Below, in pieces: positions 49,201-62,150 of a stretch of 64,000 nucleotides of DNA (position 1 is the first letter of the stretch; each line of letters starts with the position of its first letter). The notes under the pieces are model-generated. The model worked only from the letters and a program-made list of their open reading frames with translations. It ran no database searches and was not told the DNA's origin. The position numbers were made by a program, and so were the translations under genes. Source of the stretch: Pyrocephalus nanus. Taxonomy: Eukaryota; Chordata; Aves; Passeriformes; Tyrannidae. The stretch lies in the NCBI GenBank assembly GCA_038380795.1, contig CM076266.1, forward strand, positions 34,856,145 to 34,920,144. The letters run 5' to 3'.

Positions 49201-51952
49201 TTGTTAAAAAAGAAAATTGCTAGTAATGCTAAATGCACATACAAATTTTCTTTTCAGTTACAGGCTTTTTACTGTAACACCAAAAAAGAGTGACTCACCT
49301 AAAAAATTCTGACTTTAAAGACCGGGCATTTCACACATGGGGGAATTTTGGAAAGATCTAATTTGGGGAAGGGAAAAAATCCCCAAAATAATGGGAAATA
49401 ATAAAAGTTATTTGTGGTAACAGCCACCGTGGGCATGCTTTCACTGCACTGAGGGAATGCAGCAACTAGCAAAAAAGATGATCATCTGAGGGAGTGAAAG
49501 AAGTGCTGGTAAAACCAAATAAAGAAAAGAGAGGGTAAGGGACTGGAGCAAATTAAAACACCAGGATTAAATGCCCAGGCTTGGGCTCACACATTAACTC
49601 CAGGAAGCTCCATATAAGATCCTGCACTTGACAGATAAATTAAAGCTACTTTGCAGTTTGGATCATGTGAGATCTCTCAGCAACTTTTGATCCTTCTGAG
49701 AGTGGAGAGGGTGAAAAGTGAACAATCTGCCTTGGGTTCTCATCACACCCTCCGAAGAAGGGAGCTTGGGCACTCCTATCTGCTCCCTTGCTTGTGCTGA
49801 TCTTACATGAACACCTATCAGGATGCTCTGAGCTGCCAGCAATACAGAGGAGCAGAACCTCTCTCCTCACCTGTCAAAGGTCCAATAAATTGCACTCAGC
49901 TGGCAGATGCAGGTAATCTTACGATAGCAGTGCCACATGAGCTAAAATCTTGCTTTCCTTTGAGGCAGCAGCAACCACTGGAGACAGACAGCTCTTCCTG
50001 TTTTCATACTATCTGAAAACACACTGTAAGGATGGCTTTCCTAGTTCTTTCAGCTCTCATTGCTGGAAGGGCATTGTCATGGAAGAGCATTACCTCGCTC
50101 ACGTTAATGCAATCTGTGCTCTTATTGCATTTACATTCTGTTAGGGCTTGAAGTCTGAATTGTAAGATGGATTTTTCAAGGTGTCAGATGTATCTTCATC
50201 AAAAATTAGTGCCTTGCCCTTGTGTCTTACTCTTACTTAGCAAAGTAAGTGTAATGGTGAAAGTAAATATGTACCTTGGTCTGAAATAGGTAAAACATTT
50301 TGCTTATAGAAACTTTATGGTATGAATTCGAGTTGTTATGAGATTTGGGCACAAATTCATGTGTTTCCTTTCTTTTTCTGGCATGAAAAATAATTAACAC
50401 CCTCCTCCTCCCTTCATTGGAGCCTTTGATGAAATGTGTGTCTATGTTTAAATCAGTTTATGGCACTTGGGAACCCCTTTTGTTAAATTGTGAGCTGTGT
50501 TGCTGTTAAAAATGTCCCACTGTTATGTGGACCAAATATAAGTTCAGCCTGTATTTTTCACAATGATATCTGCCTTCCAGAATTTATTTTCCAATTATAA
50601 TAACACTTATTCACTTTTTCCTTTGCTCTTGGTGATGAGGAAGGTTTTATGAAGACAGTTATTCTTCCATCTGTGGTTGTATCATTCAACTTTGTTTTCT
50701 CTGTCCTGTCTCTTTCCACGTACTACAGTCAGCACCCCTGCTCCTGCTGGTACAAGCTGTTGTTCCAGTCTGCTCCAGACTTCCAGACTTTTAATTTGTG
50801 ATTCTTGCAGTTTATTCTAAATCCTCCTTTGCTATAGTCTCCCTGTGAGTGGCTACAGCTGCTATTGGCTTTCCTGCCCTGCTAATCTTCCAAATTAATT
50901 TATTTTATTCCCAAATTTCTATTTTCTGCTACTGCAAAGTAGATTGTGTTTCTGATATTATGATTTTTTGTGATCAGCTTCATGTTTTTTGTTTTATCAC
51001 TGAACCCCAGCATAGTTACTGCTGCTTGATGGGATGCCTCTGCTGACCTAGCACACAGCAGCAATTTCTTTCTCCCTCCTTCATTGCTATTTTTGTTTCT
51101 TGCCATTTTAACAATTACTGAGTTTTGGGGTTTTTTTTAATCAGCTATTGCTCATTCATATAATTTTCTTCACCTCATTCCTTTCTCATGAACCTGCCAC
51201 ATTTGATTTGACTACTCAGGCTTTATGTGTGCATATACACGTGTCCTATGTGTACTTTTTTTCTCCTTTCCCCAATGGCTTTTGCAAATGTGGCCAACTG
51301 CAGTCATACCTTAGAGAGGTAAAGTCATCCAGGAAAAGTCTTTACCTTTTCTGTGAAAACAAGCAGCACTGAAAAAAAATGCACCATTGTAGGTGGTTTC
51401 AATGTATGTGTTGTTGGACACCAGAGATGCTGAACTGCAGACATCACTTTAGAAGGGCTCTGAGGAGAGACACTTTGATTGGAGCTCACACTTTTGGCAT
51501 GTGTTCATGTGAAACAAAACTGTGTTAGTTCATATATGTTTTATTTGCAGTTTCTATTCTGTAACAGAAGGCACATTTTAAAGAAGTCTTGATAACGTAT
51601 ATCTTTCTCAGTTGCTAGTATATATGGAATTTGTGTACAATTGCAGTGAAAAATCAATCAAGTTCAGTTATACACAGCTGTTTTAAAAAAATAATTTGTT
51701 GACTGTGGTAAAGAATGTAGGATATAATCTCTTTTTTTCCCCCCTGTAAAGACTTGTTTACTTGATAGACCAGTGTTTCTGTCTTTTTTGCACGTACCTG
51801 AGAGATGCTTTTGACACTGGTCTTGCTTTCTCCTTCATGGGCTTCACAAGCTGCTGTTGAACAATTTTCTACCCTGTGTGACCTTTTTTTTTTTTAACTG
51901 CATTTATCATATGAGTTTATTTTTAGCTTTTTGTTGTTTGTTGTGGTTTCTT

Positions 51953-51971
51953 CCCCCCCACCCCCTGCCCC
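51953..51971 (-). repeat. C-rich tract, minus-strand G-quadruplex motif
   Basis: Seven C bases, A, five C bases, TG and four C bases give on the minus strand four G-runs of at least three if the seven-base run is split by one base. It follows a TTGTTGTTTGTTGTGG patch and precedes an A-run. Confidence 0.6.
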
Positions 51972-54324
51972 GTAAAAAAGAATGCTGTTTGAATGGAACC
52001 TCTCTTCTTTGGCTCTATCTTGCCAGAGGTTATTGTGTTGAGACTGTCAATGGAAATGCATGAAGCTGAAAAGTCTGCAACAGCAAAGGGTTGCTGTAAT
52101 CCTTTAGTGTAATTCTACAGGCAATGAGTTCTCTTAGGGGTTCATAGTTCAGGCTCTAGCTGTATAGCATGTCTCATCCCTGGGATACATTAAAAACTAA
52201 CTTTGGTTTAAATACAGATTTCCTGTCATGGAAAATAGTGTTGGCATAGGTGACAACATCTGTTTGGATGACTGTATATCCACTTTCCAGAGCGGTTCAG
52301 AAACGCTCTGAGAGTTTCCAAAATAGCAATTCTTATTTTTGCTTTGCCACATCCAGAGGTAATTCTTTTTGTCATCCATTAATTTCAGTAATGATTTTCC
52401 ACATAAAAACTCCAACATCTGCAGTGGGGCCACTTTAACCGAGTGCAGTTGATTGAAATGAAACAAGAGGCATCAAGGTGAGGCTGTGCAATGAAAGGAC
52501 TGTACAACCCAGGGCTCTTGCAAGTGGAGGTAAGGATGACTGGCAGAGGGTGTAATGCTTCTGAGAGGCAAACCTTATCTCTATTACTATATTTTGGCAT
52601 TTTGAAATCACCTGTCTTGTAGATACCTTTACCACAACATTTCCCAATCCACATTTCAGGCGAGAGTGAACAGTTCAACATGGCACCTGTGGCGATATGT
52701 TTGCCATTCCCTGCCTAAGTTCTGTTAATTACTTTCCTCAACATTGCATCTTTGGTGAAAGACAATTCTTTATTGCTGAAGCTGGGACTGTTTCAGATGA
52801 TGTGAAATCACAACTAGTTTTTTCCCGGTTTCTGTATTGTTAATAAAATCGTAAGGATTCTTTCCATCTGATGTTAGGATGCTTTCTGAGACCAGAAAAT
52901 TCATTAAATGTCTTGTTCAAAACTGTCATGCTGGAGAGAAAGATACATAAAAATTTCATTGAGTGACACTTGCCTTACCTAGCTTTGCTATCTTTTCAGT
53001 GCAAATGAAGGAGCTCCTTCCCTAGAGCTCAGGCTTGAAATCGGAACATACTCATAGTTAAGCTCTCTTTCTTTAGGAGAATAAATAAACATAACAGTGG
53101 GAATTTTTAGTACCTGGCAGCATGAGTTCAGAATCTCTGGGAGATTTTCTCTCTTGTTCACTCTCACTCTCTGAGGGAGAACACTCTTCATTGCATGATA
53201 ACACTTATCACTGGTGACTACTATGTTTCCTAAAATTGCCTCTAAATATGTCTAAATGGATGCAAAATCATATACACACTTGCAAAGCATTTTCTACACA
53301 AACCAAAGGTGAGTGGAGGAAGAGATCCAGGTCTGGGTTATCTAAGGAAGTAGGACGAGGGTCTGGTCAGCGCAACACCCAAGAAAAGGACTACCAGAAG
53401 AACAAGACTTGGTGTGAGAAACTTTTCAAAATTTACATCAAATTTAGCTGCAATTTTAAGATTCTGTTTTATCCAGAAGAGCAGAATTGTACTGGCATAG
53501 TACTATGGAGAGAAAAAAATGTGAAAAAGAAAGGACTTAATAGCATGGCAAGACTCATGTTTATGACAGTTTCTGAAAGCTCTGTTTCTGTAGCCAGTCA
53601 AAATTCTCATGCTAAGTTGCCTGAGATACAGTCATGTACAACAAAAATTCAAGATGAAGAGTGGTATAAACATGTACTACAAGTTTGGCTTCTGTAAGAA
53701 GGAGAGACTTCTTTTAATTTGTAATGCAAATCTCAAAAGCTGTATAATGAACATGAAGAGGAATATAAGAAAATCATGTAACTTAAAATTACCACAAAGG
53801 AAATAGTTTTCAAATAGTGCAAGTAGGAATAATTTTAAATTATTGCATACTGCAAAGGATTCTTTTTCATTAAGAATGAAAATTGTGGAATGTTTACATT
53901 ATAGTTTCTGACAGGAGACTAGAAAGAAAATTTCTGTGGTGAATCTCTGGAACAGAGACCTGGCCTTCCAACAACCCCCTTTGCCTCCATGTCAGAGATC
54001 TGAAGGGACCGATTATTTCAGGGATGCCCTATAACACCTAGCTCAGTCTCAGACAACTAACAAGAATCAAACCATTTTTAATTAACACAGTCTAGGGTAA
54101 ATCTGTCTGTTCTGTAGTGTGCCCTCTTGTAGTTAGCTCATGAAAGCTTTCCTAAGCCAGTACAAGCAAAAAGTAACATATTTTTTAACAGCAATCAGCT
54201 ATAGTGTGCTTTGTTTTTCTATGGAGGACAAAAACTTTGATTCACAGCACATTATCTCAATAATAATATATTGGTATTTCATTCAGTATTCCATGTTCCT
54301 TCACTAAGTTATATGGTAGGGGCC

Positions 54325-54620
54325 CAAGAGATATGTTGGTTGCAGTGTGTCCTTTATTCCCAGTCAAAGGCTAGCTGCAGCTAAGCTCTTGCTGTCATGA
54401 CAGGCAGCTTCCACGCTGATGCACTGTCATCCTCAGCAACTAATTTGGACACAGAGCTGCTCCACTGGCTGAACTGCTGGGAAGGGCCAAGCCAATAGGC
54501 TTGTAGGCCATCCCCATGTGACCGACCTCAGGTGTGTGATGCACCAGAGCTCCTGTCTGGCTGTACCACAGGGATGAGCTGATTTGTGTTGGGGGTCACA
54601 GAGGAGAGAGTGCTTGGAGT
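54325..54620 (-). mobile_element. Doubtful LTR remnant
   Basis: This stretch is richer in GC than its surroundings. On the minus strand it has a CCAAT-like CTATTGGCTTGG (near 54490) and a late AATAAA (plus 54353-54358) followed by GGACACACTGCAACCAACA, an arrangement like the end of an avian LTR. No TATA box, TG...CA ends or target duplication could be fixed. It could equally be unique sequence. Confidence 0.25.
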
Positions 54621-57600
54621 GTTAAGCAAAAATAAAAATAGGAGGACCCAATGAAGGAAACCAGCCGTAGGAGACAGGTACCCTGCACAAGTTCCTGATT
54701 TGGGGGGAATTTTATCCTATGCTGTAATACACAAACTCTCTGCTTAGGCCCTGACACAAGTTGTGCTGTGAGTGCAATCAACAGCACTGGCCCAGATGCA
54801 GATACAATTTGGCTGGCTCAATAGAAGTGTGCCAGAGGGCTGAGGAGGGCTCCAAGGTATGGCAGATTGTTCTGTGCTCTCCCACCCAGTATACTAGATG
54901 TGTTGTGGAGTGCCCAGACATTGCCACTAGGTGTTACTCTCTCTAAAAGGAGCAGATTGTGTGTTTGGTTAAACCAAGAGAACGTGGAATATCAAGTTGA
55001 CGAAGTGTAGCTGGAAACTTTCAGATTGGAAAAAAAATATAAATATTTGCACTGTGTTATGTGTAATTTGAAAATAAGTCATTGTCAGGATTTTCATTGC
55101 ACTGTGATCTATGATACAACCGGACTGACAAATAAGAGAGAGCCAGTATTTAGTTGCAAGAATGAAGAAAGGAAGTAGAAAACCATTCAATTGGGATGAA
55201 TCAGCTCATGGGGGCATGGAATTACCCCTGCAGCATGCAGCTTGCAACACTTTTGACATATGACAGACAGTTTTTGTGGCCTATTTACATAGGGAAATGA
55301 AATGATCTGACAGAGTATCTAAGTGGCAAATAAAACTCAAGTGAAATTTAAGGGCTGTGATACCTGAAATGAAAAAAAGCATTTGTGGCTCAACAAAAAA
55401 AAGTGAATATGCAGCAACTATCTTTTGGCAAATGTAAGGTTGTCTGAAGTCACTCTTTCTTTGTTCTGAAGGATAAGTGAGGAAGAACAGACACAGGGAT
55501 AACTGGTTTGGTGTAGCTGATATGATGCAGCTAATTTTTATTAGTGTCTGAGCCCTATCAGTTTGGTTGGAATATTTCACTTACACGTGACGTAAAAGAA
55601 TTTTATACAAGGGCTTTAAATTACTTTAGGAGGTTGATATTAGTAGTTTCTAATGTCTCAATGCATTTATGATCAATTTATTTAGTTTTTCAGTATAAGG
55701 AAAGCCCTTGCTTGAACTTCGACTTTCTAAAGTTCCTTTTAGTATCCTTCCATTCAAATACTCAAATATTATTGGAATAAAATTTTATTGTGAGAAAAAA
55801 AATAAGTATTTGAGAGAACTGAGGGAGAATGTGTCACTAGTGGAGTAAGCATAGTGCACCAAGACATACATAAAGTATTTCTGAATAAGCGGAGAGTATA
55901 GGAACTTCTCATTTTTTCTAGAAGAAATATTTCAGTTCATTAAAATTGATACTTTCTGGCAACAGTTTTGGTGAATTAATATTTTCTAATATTTCTCCCC
56001 CATCTGCCTCAAAAGTAAAAAGAACTCAGTCTGAAAATATTTTGTCAGAAAGACCATGATCAAACCAGTTTGACATCATTTGTGTTCAGTAACTGATACA
56101 TATAAACAAACATTGATTCCGTGTCCCTGATCTGTTTGAAAGCTGGCTCAACATCTGTTACTGTTTGGCAGAGAGGTACAATGTACAGATTTTTAAAGCC
56201 TTGTAAAATGCTTTCATATTTATTTAATGATTGATATTTCATCGCAGTTACTAACTTGATAAAATTCTTCACCAGAGGTAGGAGGATGAGGGGAAGTTAA
56301 GAGACAAGCACATCTGCTAGTCTTTTGGAGATCCAACAAACTTCTAAATGAGATTTAGACTTTGAACTCCTTTCAAGTTTATTTTCATCCTCAACCCAGA
56401 GAGGATAGTAATGGGCTGAAAGGAAGCAAACTGTGCTGCCATAAAATGTATCCCAGAGGAGCCTTTATGATGTGTCTATCACTAGTTTCATTAGTCAAAT
56501 GTTTTTGTTGGAGAAATAATGGGAAGCTGGCTGTTTTCCTAGCAAGTGCATACCACCATCTATGATGCTTCTGCACTTCTAACAATTATTAAAAAATACT
56601 TTGAAATATTCCTTCTCACAAAGGGTAGCAATCATGTAGTTGTAATTAGAATGGAGTAAGACTTCTGAAAATAATGTGAGCAGGAAGCACATTCTGAAAA
56701 ATATAATTCATTAAGTGGCAGAAAAGTGAAATTTTGAAGTTATGACAAAATAGTTGCCATCTTAAGTGTTGAAGTGTTCTATTCAAGCTATTCTTAATTT
56801 GTTTACATTTGAGATACATTAGCCTTTAAATCAGATATTAAAACTGTACTGTAACTAGATGTTATCTTTAATAAGTTTTGCAGTATCAAAATCTCTATGG
56901 GCATGTCTGCTCTGTTATGTAAGATGATAAAGAGATATTCCCAAGCTGATGTTAAAAGAGCTAGGAACAGAACAGGGTAGTCACTCCACTCACCCCAGAC
57001 AGTTGCTTAGCCTGGAAGCAGGTGGTGGAGCTGAGCTCAGAGCTAGAATCATTAGTAGTGTTTTGCAGTGCTCCATGGATGATGATCCGCTTTGCTTGGG
57101 GGGAGGTTGAGATCCCCTGCATAAGAAACAGAGTGCTCAGAGCTCGTGTGCTTCCCTGTGGAGCTGGCAGCAAAGTTGCTTTGTTTTTTCCAAGGCTAAC
57201 TGGCTAAACATCAGGTTCATATATTTGGTAACACTGGGGTACTGGGGTTTCTGTCAATCCTGATATATGGCAAGCCACACAGCTCTGTTCTCAGGCAACT
57301 GAACTTACAGAACTAGGGATTTAAACTTAGTTTCTCCAATGTAGCTTAGCTACAGCTGTATCAGCCAGTCTTTCTGAAAGTGAACAGCTGGCATCTCTGG
57401 AAAGTACAGCTGTAGGTAAAAATAAGCCACTTTTATGATGGTGTTTTAGAACAAACTTCAACTTCAGTACACTCCAGTGATATGCAATTTAAGTTTACAA
57501 ACTTTAGCAAGGAAAATTGGAAAAGTCCAAAACTCAGGTTGTCTATGAGCTCCCATGTGCCATGCATCATGGCATAATCTTTGCTCTCTGTAAGATGTCT

Positions 57601-60354
57601 CACATTCTCTTTTACGCCCTGTATATTCTTTTGTGGTTTTGAGCTTGACACATTGAGCAAGGAGCAGAAAAATTCTCTCTGGGTTTAGTTTCTTTCATGA
57701 AACAAATGCAATGGAGAGTGTAAAAGAACAAATCCAGTATAAAGGGAACTTGTCAAGAACACAATGTTAGGCAAGCCTTTGTGTTGATCATATGTTATAG
57801 TGGAGTTATCTTTCCAGAATACTCTTAATTGTACCTGTTTGAATGTTTTGCTATTATGTGCATTGCCTCTGTTTTAAATAATAATAGGTTTATTGAATTA
57901 TGATACAAAGTCTTCCAATCTGAAAAAGCCATAGAATCATGGCTTTCCAACCTTGTTCTGGAAAACCACAAAGCTTGTCTCATGATATTAAGTGAACAAA
58001 TGCATTTTACTGGAAACAAAAACAAGGCTTTGAAAATTCTGGCATCACTGACACAAATTTTTATGGTGAGTGAAAACACAGAAAAGGGTTAGAGCCTTTT
58101 ACTAAATGATCTAACGGAACATTATTAGCAATGATATTCCCACATTTTCAACCTTTGAGTATATTTGTTAGTATTTAATCTATCATTTCCTTCCAGAACC
58201 AAAATCTTTAGTAGAAAAAGCATGAGCATTTACTAGATATTTTCAGCTTATCATGAAAGAAAAAAAAATTAAAATATTTTAATTTTAAAAGCACAAACAA
58301 TTGATGCTAAGAATAAAATCCATCTTTCCCCAACATGGCACATATGGATTAAAGTTTAATTAAAAGTAACAGCATCTTGATGTTTGTCAGAATATTGAAG
58401 AGTTTGTTGACAGATGTTGGCAATACAGCAGTAATCATGAATCTTTCCCTGTTGTATAATTAAATTTTTTGATGAAATCACACAATTTATAGACTCTTCA
58501 GGTACATTCAGGTCCACAGCCTATTGTGTGCATGCAGCACAGCATACGCCAGCATGTTTTCTTAGGTGAAATCTATGCAAGTCTAAAAATAACTCTATGA
58601 ACATATGTGCTACAGTACTTTGAGGTAACTTTTTTTTTTTCTCTCAACTTAATGTAATAAATCAAAACTGTAGAGCCAAGCACATGCTGTTGCAGCTCCT
58701 CTTGCACAGTCATACATCATTTTTCAGTGCGAGAAGGAAAGTTCTGATATGTATGTAATATATAATCTGTAGAAAGTACTTATAGCAGGGTTTTAAAAAG
58801 ATATGTAGTTTTTGTAGGGAACTTAGTCTCCACCTTGTTAAAAAAACCACATTAATAAAAGTCATGGCTGATAGGAGAACAATTTTCTATTGAATTTTTT
58901 TACCACTTTAAGGGCTCTATACTTATAGATCACCTGCTGGATGATTACTAACTGTTCATTATCTAGTGGTTTGTGTTAAATTAGACCAAGTTCTCTTCAC
59001 CACAAATCTGTCTCAGAGCACCTTGAATAATACATGGACCTCATTCACACTCTTGTGGGTTTTCCTCAAGGTCCAATACTTAGGATTGGAGCTGCTTTCA
59101 TTGTCTAAGGAGTAAAGGAAATTGGTATTGAAGCTGAAGAAACGGTGCTCATTTCGGCATGTCTGCTATGTGTGCTCTGCTCAGCGGGAAAAAGTTTGTC
59201 ACATTATCACTCACGATTATTACATTGAGCCGAGCATTTAAAACATGAAAGTAAAGTACTTGTGGAAAACAAGCTAAACTTGTGACTCCTGAAAAACAAA
59301 CAGCTTGGCAATGAAGGGCAGTGGATGCCAAGGAAAGTCTATTGCTGATCAGCCTGACAGAAGGACTGGAGGGAAAGAGGAATATACAAGGCATCTGATA
59401 GTAATGTCAGCAGTATAAAGAAATGCCAAGGAGGCAAAATGAAGGGTTGTGCGGGGAAGTTTCATATGCAAAATTGACAAAGTCAACACCCATGCCTTTG
59501 AAGACCTTAATCTATCAAACTATTGAATATTAGATCTTAGAACAATAACAACAAATAGTGCAGGAAGGTTGCTGTATGCTTTCTAGTTTGTGTGTTTTGT
59601 ATCTTGACAGGGTAGAACTAAGTAACAAGGTGGCATTCAAGTCCTCATTTGTTTCAGTGGGGTTTTGTCTGCTTGAAACTGCTTCAGGCAATGTCCTTTC
59701 TTGTAACACCATGTCTTTGTCAATTCAAAAAAACAATCTAAATTTGCAATCTAACATTTTTCTGTGGGTGAGTGAAAGAGCAGTCATATGACTTAGAGTC
59801 ATATCTTTTAGCTGGTTTATCTCAAACCATCTGAATGAATACTACCTGTTACAGATATGAAATATCTGTAACCACACTGGTGTTGGGACTAAACAACTTA
59901 TGCTGATAAAATACAAGCAGCTAAACACTCATCAAATTCCATTTTGGATAAAATAATTGCTACCAGTCTATAACAAAATTAAGTAAGTGCGTGACTTATA
60001 TTCTTTGTAAAATGATCTGCCTGCAAATCAAAAGTTTTGGATTATGATGCATAGACCGAAATAATGATATGAATGACATCTTTGGCAATAGACTGACTGA
60101 TGCAGCAGCTCATTGCATGGGGTTGACATTGTGTAGGTTTTTTTGGCTTGGCTTCTAGTTAACTTCTTAATTCTTTTTAATTTTTGTCTATATTTGGCCT
60201 TCAAATGTCCCTAATGTCTGTGGATGGGGTCTTTCGGTGTTTTTTCTTGTGTTTTTTTTAGAAGGTAGGACATAAGTAGCCCTAAATATTTGGCTACTGA
60301 GACCTCTTTTTAATAAATTTTTTTAAAAAATGTGATATGCAAGGTTTCTTGTTA

Positions 60355-60393
60355 TCATGGTTAAACCATGACCCATGGTTATTATAATATTAT
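60355..60393. repeat. Cluster of short palindromes
   Basis: TCATGGTT (60355-60362) and AACCATGA (60364-60371) are perfect inverted arms around one base. The second arm overlaps another small inverted pair (CCATG/CATGG), and the perfect ten-base palindrome ATAATATTAT (60384-60393) follows. The sequence could extrude small cruciforms; function is unknown. Confidence 0.7.
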
Positions 60394-62110
60394 GTGAAAA
60401 TAGGGTGGAATAAGCTGTTCAGATCACCACAGATTCTCACACTGACTCTTTTTACAGGAGTTTAGGGAGACTCCTCTGAGTGAACTCATAAAGACTGGTG
60501 ATTACCTGCCCACCAGTTGGTAGCAGCCTCAACCAGCCTCTATGTGTTGTTTTTTTCTTTCTTAGGGTGGATTCTGAACTTAATGTGTTCTTCACAGTTG
60601 GGGTTTACTGCTTGTCTGAATGACGAGGACAGCGCTATGAGGCCAGGCCAGAACAAAACCTGGTTATTTGCTTCTGGCTTTTTACCTGTCTTTAATAGCA
60701 ACTGAAGACTGTCAGCAGAAGATCAGTCTTTTGTCTCACTGAAGGCTTCAGCTTCTCCAACGAACGCAAAACACTTCACCTGGTCCTGGGATAGATTTTT
60801 TAGTAAGCCCTGGTCAGCAAGTAAATAATGAAGTTCATGGCATAATAAGGAAGGAAAGGGATTTTTAGTTTTATTGCTCATCTGTTGGAAGAGTTACTTG
60901 AAGGGAAATGAGGGTGAAGAACCTTGGTGCAGCCTCTTGGACAGCACTGGTGCTGATCACAGATGAGGAAGGCAGGCCATCTCTGTGGGGAGTGCTGAAG
61001 TTGGCAGATTTTTTTGTCTCCTATCAGAAGGTCACAGCATAGTGGGGCGATGTATTACATGCAAATGCCATATGGCACCACTTGACAATATTGCTGTAAT
61101 TAAAAATAACACCTGAACACTGTAAGACTACTGTGGATTGTGTTTCTTCAATCTATCTTATTTGCAAATTTCCCATAGTATTTAATCTGATTACTTTCAT
61201 TGAAAGGAGACAAGCTAAGCTTTTTACAACATGTATTCTACAGTAAATCACTAGAAATACTCAAATACAGAAGGTAAATAAACACATCTGTTTTAACACA
61301 GCCAGTAATCCCTTTACTGTGAATTATGTCAAGTGTAGAAAGAGACAAGGTATTCCACTCAGAGTATTGAATCCCTTTCAAGATAACTTTCTTAGGTGAG
61401 GCTTAAATGTAGCATGTAAAATGTTAATGCAAGTAATTTTGATTTTATTGCACGTAAATTATTCAGATATGAGTATCTGCTATGTGTAGTTTACAAGTTC
61501 ACAGAAGAATCTTATCTAACTACTCTGACAGTCAATCATTAGGAGCTTTAAGAAAGTACAACGTTCTCTAGTGCTGTAGCTCAGCTGATTGCACAGAGCT
61601 CAAAGCGAAGCATTTGTACTACGAAGGTTATTAAGAAAAAGGTACTTGTGTGTTATGAAGAGAGATGTTAGCAAACCACAATTACATCCAGTAAAGTACA
61701 TTATCATGCAAAAGCCATAGTATTGAAGTCTTCTTTAGGTTATAATTGTCTCTGCCTCAGCTGAAACATATGCCTCTTTTGAATGCTTGGCGTGGCATGC
61801 ATGCATAAAAACAACTCATCAACACACAGCCCTTGAGTAATTAGGAAATAATGTCTAGAAGCATTACAAAATGATTAAAAAAGTTTAGTGATCCAAGATG
61901 TGATTTGGCAGAGGAAGAAAGAGTTTAGTGGAAATAGCAGTGAGGTGGTGGGGGCTGGGGTTATACACCTTGCTTACACAGTGTTTTTTACCTTTCCTGT
62001 CTTGTCCCCCTTTTGTCTGCTTTTCATTTTCTTCAGGACAGAGATCCCCTACAACTGCATGTGTGTTGTGCATGACATTGCACACTGGGGTCTTGGGACG
62101 GAAATCATCA

Positions 62111-62150
62111 TGGTTTTGTGGGTTTTTTTTTGGTTTGGTTTGGGTTCTTT
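62111..62150 (+). repeat. T/G low-complexity tract
   Basis: GGTTTTGTGGG, nine T bases and GGTTTGGTTTGGG form a short G/T-only stretch of the type seen throughout the window on the plus strand. Confidence 0.8.

Larger units (their letters stand above)
41768..54324. other. Unassigned non-coding sequence
   Basis: No gene is recognised in 12.5 kb. The longest frames are about 70 to 100 codons (for example 46630-46935 minus, 47072-47371 plus, 48521-48820 minus) plus one of 153 codons at 53236-53697; none shows a known domain. Candidate regulatory or structural sites are an octamer/TATA pair at 43174-43245, a palindrome at 43282-43293 and a C-rich quadruplex motif at 51953-51971. T-runs occur at 48049-48061 and 51884-51895. 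A region at 49640-50150 is somewhat richer in GC and holds an AATAAA near 49883, but I cannot assign it. Confidence 0.55.

Noticed and set aside
53236..53697. 153-codon plus-strand frame, the longest in the window
   Set aside because: It is lysine- and serine-rich as expected from A-rich sequence, with no domain or splice context. A frame of this length is expected by chance in 64 kb.
25621..61066. Four perfect octamers (25621 minus; 41635, 43174 and 61059 plus)
   Set aside because: About this many eight-base matches are expected by chance in 64 kb of AT-rich DNA on two strands. Only the one at 43174 sits by a TATA box.
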